Assembly (NCBI GenBank): GCA_003218785.1
Contig: QHOM01000095.1
Coordinates: forward strand, 1 to 8,713
Reading direction: 5' to 3'
Length of the DNA stretch: 8,713 nt
Origin: Verrucomicrobiota bacterium
GTDB lineage: Bacteria > Verrucomicrobiota > Verrucomicrobiia > Chthoniobacterales > UBA10450
In this document: one piece after another, positions 7,328 through 8,713 of the stretch
Position numbering within the stretch: the first letter of the stretch is position 1
Layout of the letters: the number at the start of each line of letters is the position of its first letter
The notes under the pieces: model-generated
The model's input: only the letters and a program-made list of their open reading frames with translations
Database searches by the model: none
What the model was told of the DNA's origin: nothing
Position numbers and translations under genes: made by a program

Positions 7328-7377
7328 GTAGGGTCGGCGCGCTGCGCCGACCGGACATCGCAGCGCGATGTCCCTAC
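7328..7377. repeat. REPIN-like paired-hairpin element (two inverted GTAG-headed REP units)
   Basis: The 50 bp element starts with GTAG (7328-7331) and ends with its complement CTAC (7374-7377). Between them are two perfect 9 bp hairpins placed back to back: arm 7332-7340 with 7344-7352 (loop GCT), and arm 7353-7361 with 7365-7373 (loop AGC). Read from each outer end, both units have GTAGGG at the head, CGCTG at the centre and CC at the tail; only the stem bases between differ. A GTAG head on a short palindrome, with two units inverted, is the form of REP/REPIN sequences mobilised by RAYT (TnpA-REP) transposases. Its position just after a stop codon is typical of REPs, and the RNA could also act as a 3' stabiliser or weak terminator. 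No second copy or RAYT gene is in the window. Confidence 0.75.
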
Positions 7378-7489
7378 CAAAATAGGCGGTTGAGAAACGG
7401 CCGCTCCTTGAACGAAGTGCATTATTACGCGTCTAATTGTTCCAGCGGTAAAGTGACAATTGGCTTGGAAGCATTAAATTGGGGCAAGT

Positions 7490-8185
7490 ATGTTTTATCC
7501 TTACGGTTTCGGCGGTTCCAGTTGGCTGCTTTATATAGGTGTGCCGTTGATCATTGGGATTTGGGCGCAGATTCGGGTGAGCAGCGCGTTCCGAAAATGG
7601 GGCGAGGTGCGGGCCAGCTCAAACATTACCGGCGCCGAGTGCGCCCGCGAAATCCTACAGGCGGCACAAATTCACGATGTGGATGTTGTCGAGACGAACG
7701 ATTTTCTCGGTGATCATTACGACCCGACCAGCAAAAAGCTTTGCCTTTCGAGCAATGTTTATCATACGCCCTCGGTCGCAGCACTCGGCATCGCCGCGCA
7801 TGAGACCGGTCACGCTATTCAACACGCCAAAGCTTACGCGCCGCTCAAGGCGCGCATGGCGATTGTGCCGGTGACAATGATCGCATCGCAAATGCTGCCC
7901 TTTGTGATTATCGGCGGGCTGTTTTTTCACCTCACCGGTCTGATTACGCTCGGCATTTATTGTTATCTGATTCTACTGGTCTTCCAATTGATCACACTGC
8001 CGGTGGAGTTCGACGCCTCGCGGCGCGCAAAAATCATTTTGCAGCAAATGGGAATCGTGCAGGCGGGTCGCGAAGTTGCCGGTGTGAACAACGTGCTGAA
8101 CGCGGCCGCGCTCACTTACGTGGCAGCATTTATCGCGGCGTTGGGCAACTTGCTTTGGCTGCTTTCAATCCGCGACCGGCGTTGA
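7490..8185 (+). CDS. YugP-type neutral zinc metallopeptidase, integral membrane
   Basis: The 231-residue product matches the size and layout of the Zn_peptidase_2 (YugP) family. TM1 lies at about 13-29. A soluble stretch includes DHYDPTSKKLCLSSNVY (75-91), followed by the zinc motif HETGH (H104, E105, H108). Hydrophobic helices follow at about 124-147, 150-170 and 207-226. E173 in PVEFDAS is the likely third zinc ligand. The active site is predicted to lie at the membrane face; the natural substrates of this family are poorly known, so a role in membrane-protein turnover is an inference. The ATG at 7490 is chosen because the family begins just before TM1. Only a weak GGGG (7481-7484) precedes it. 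A GTGACA (7453-7458) and TAAATT (7475-7480) pair 16 bp apart could be a promoter giving an almost leaderless transcript, which would separate this gene from the peptidase upstream. Otherwise the stretch 7378-7489 shows nothing I can name. Confidence 0.9.
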   Translation: MFYPYGFGGSSWLLYIGVPLIIGIWAQIRVSSAFRKWGEVRASSNITGAECAREILQAAQIHDVDVVETNDFLGDHYDPTSKKLCLSSNVYHTPSVAALGIAAHETGHAIQHAKAYAPLKARMAIVPVTMIASQMLPFVIIGGLFFHLTGLITLGIYCYLILLVFQLITLPVEFDASRRAKIILQQMGIVQAGREVAGVNNVLNAAALTYVAAFIAALGNLLWLLSIRDRR

Positions 8186-8297
8186 TCGATCGCGCCGTTG
8201 AAGAAAAATGAACCCCTCGGTTGCGTTACCGGCTCGGCGGATTTCCGATTTGTTATCGTCCGGTCTCGGCGCTCGTGCTAAATCTACGCATCGGGCA

Positions 8298-8713
8298 ATG
8301 GACAAGCCGAGAACCGAAGACCAGGAGTTGGTAAGGCGTACGCAATCAGGCGATGCCAGCGCGTTCGATCACCTCGTTATCAAATACACGCCGCGCCTTT
8401 ACGGCTTGGTTTACAACATGACGTCCAATCACGAGGACACGAATGATCTTTTGCAGGATATTTTTTCCAAAGCCTACAAAGCGATCCGCGGTTTTCGTGG
8501 CAAATCGTCCTTTTACACGTGGATCCATTCCATCGCGGTGAATATGACGCTGAATTTTCTCAAGAAGCGCGGCCGGCGTTTTCAACTGAGCCTGGATGAC
8601 GTGGATGCGAGCATTCAAAACGACAGGGAATTTCTGGAAGCGACGGCGACGAGCAGTCCAGTGCGGGAAGCAGACCTGTCTGAACTGCAGCGAAGATTGA
8701 ACGAGGCCATGAT
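8298..8713 (+). CDS. ECF-type sigma70-family RNA polymerase sigma factor, N-terminal part
   Basis: The gene is cut by the right edge; 138 codons are visible. The product starts MDKPRTEDQELVRR and continues with GDASAFDHLVIKY, the usual opening of sigma region 2. Then come region 2.2 (DTNDLLQDIFSKAYKAI), which binds the core enzyme, and region 2.3-2.4 (FRGKSSFYTWIHSIAVN), which melts and reads the -10 element. A linker rich in Asp, Ser and Thr follows, and the last visible residues (LSELQRRLNEAM) begin sigma region 4. It is an extracytoplasmic-function sigma factor directing core RNA polymerase to a stress or envelope regulon; any anti-sigma partner would lie downstream, outside the window. 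The ATG at 8298 gives the normal ECF length. An in-frame ATG at 8208, 22 bp after the YugP stop, would add 30 residues unlike any sigma region. Neither start has a clear Shine-Dalgarno, so the start is uncertain. Confidence 0.92.
   Translation, partial: MDKPRTEDQELVRRTQSGDASAFDHLVIKYTPRLYGLVYNMTSNHEDTNDLLQDIFSKAYKAIRGFRGKSSFYTWIHSIAVNMTLNFLKKRGRRFQLSLDDVDASIQNDREFLEATATSSPVREADLSELQRRLNEAM

Noticed and set aside
7332..7373. Ordinary rho-independent terminator for the M24 gene
   Set aside because: Neither hairpin is followed by a T-run on the + strand (the sequence after 7377 is CAAAATAGG), and back-to-back hairpins with matching GTAG/CTAC ends point to a repeat element. Some effect on transcription is still possible.
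7328..7377. CRISPR repeat or attC site
   Set aside because: There is one copy, no spacer periodicity, and no R'/R'' core sites of the attC type. The GTAG-headed double hairpin fits REP/REPIN far better.
7276..7713. A 145-codon open frame on the + strand spanning the end of the M24 gene, the intergenic region and the start of yugP
   Set aside because: It crosses the REPIN-like element and overlaps two well-supported genes in another frame; its translation shows no family features.

Overview
The window reads like a stretch of chromosome from a soil or freshwater member of the Verrucomicrobia (PVC group). This is an inference from moderately high GC, starts that mostly lack a Shine-Dalgarno sequence, the style of the proteins, and a paired-hairpin repeat headed by GTAG. 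No rRNA, tRNA or marker gene is present to fix the taxon.

Layout: (1) Positions 3-374 carry the C-terminal end of an integron-type tyrosine recombinase on the + strand, cut by the window's left edge. Its last codons appear shifted by one base. (2) It converges on a complete ftsH on the - strand (331-2370), with a small GC-rich hairpin between them. (3) A 205 bp divergent intergenic region (2371-2575) separates ftsH from a 1203-codon gene on the + strand (2576-6187). This gene encodes a multidomain ABCG-type exporter: TerB-like domain, one or two FHA-like beta modules, ABC ATPase, an HxH/CxxC site, and a six-helix membrane domain with a long insert. (4) An M24 metallopeptidase gene (6188-7318) begins on the base after the exporter stop codon and has its own AAGGAG, so the two are probably co-transcribed and translationally coupled. 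(5) Ten bases past that stop lies a 50 bp REPIN-like element (7328-7377). Its two hairpins share flanks and loop but have different, fully paired stems. (6) A YugP-type membrane zinc peptidase (7490-8185) follows, then the N-terminal part of an ECF sigma factor (8298 to the right edge).

Functional reading: three of the five complete or near-complete genes are metal-dependent peptidases (FtsH and YugP in the membrane, M24 probably in the cytoplasm). With the exporter and the ECF sigma factor, the neighbourhood suggests envelope quality control or stress, but only the exporter-M24 pair is tied together by the sequence. The most unusual items are the TerB/FHA-like/ABCG fusion, its HxH/CxxC site, the compensatory stems of the REPIN-like element, and the one-base shift at the recombinase terminus.
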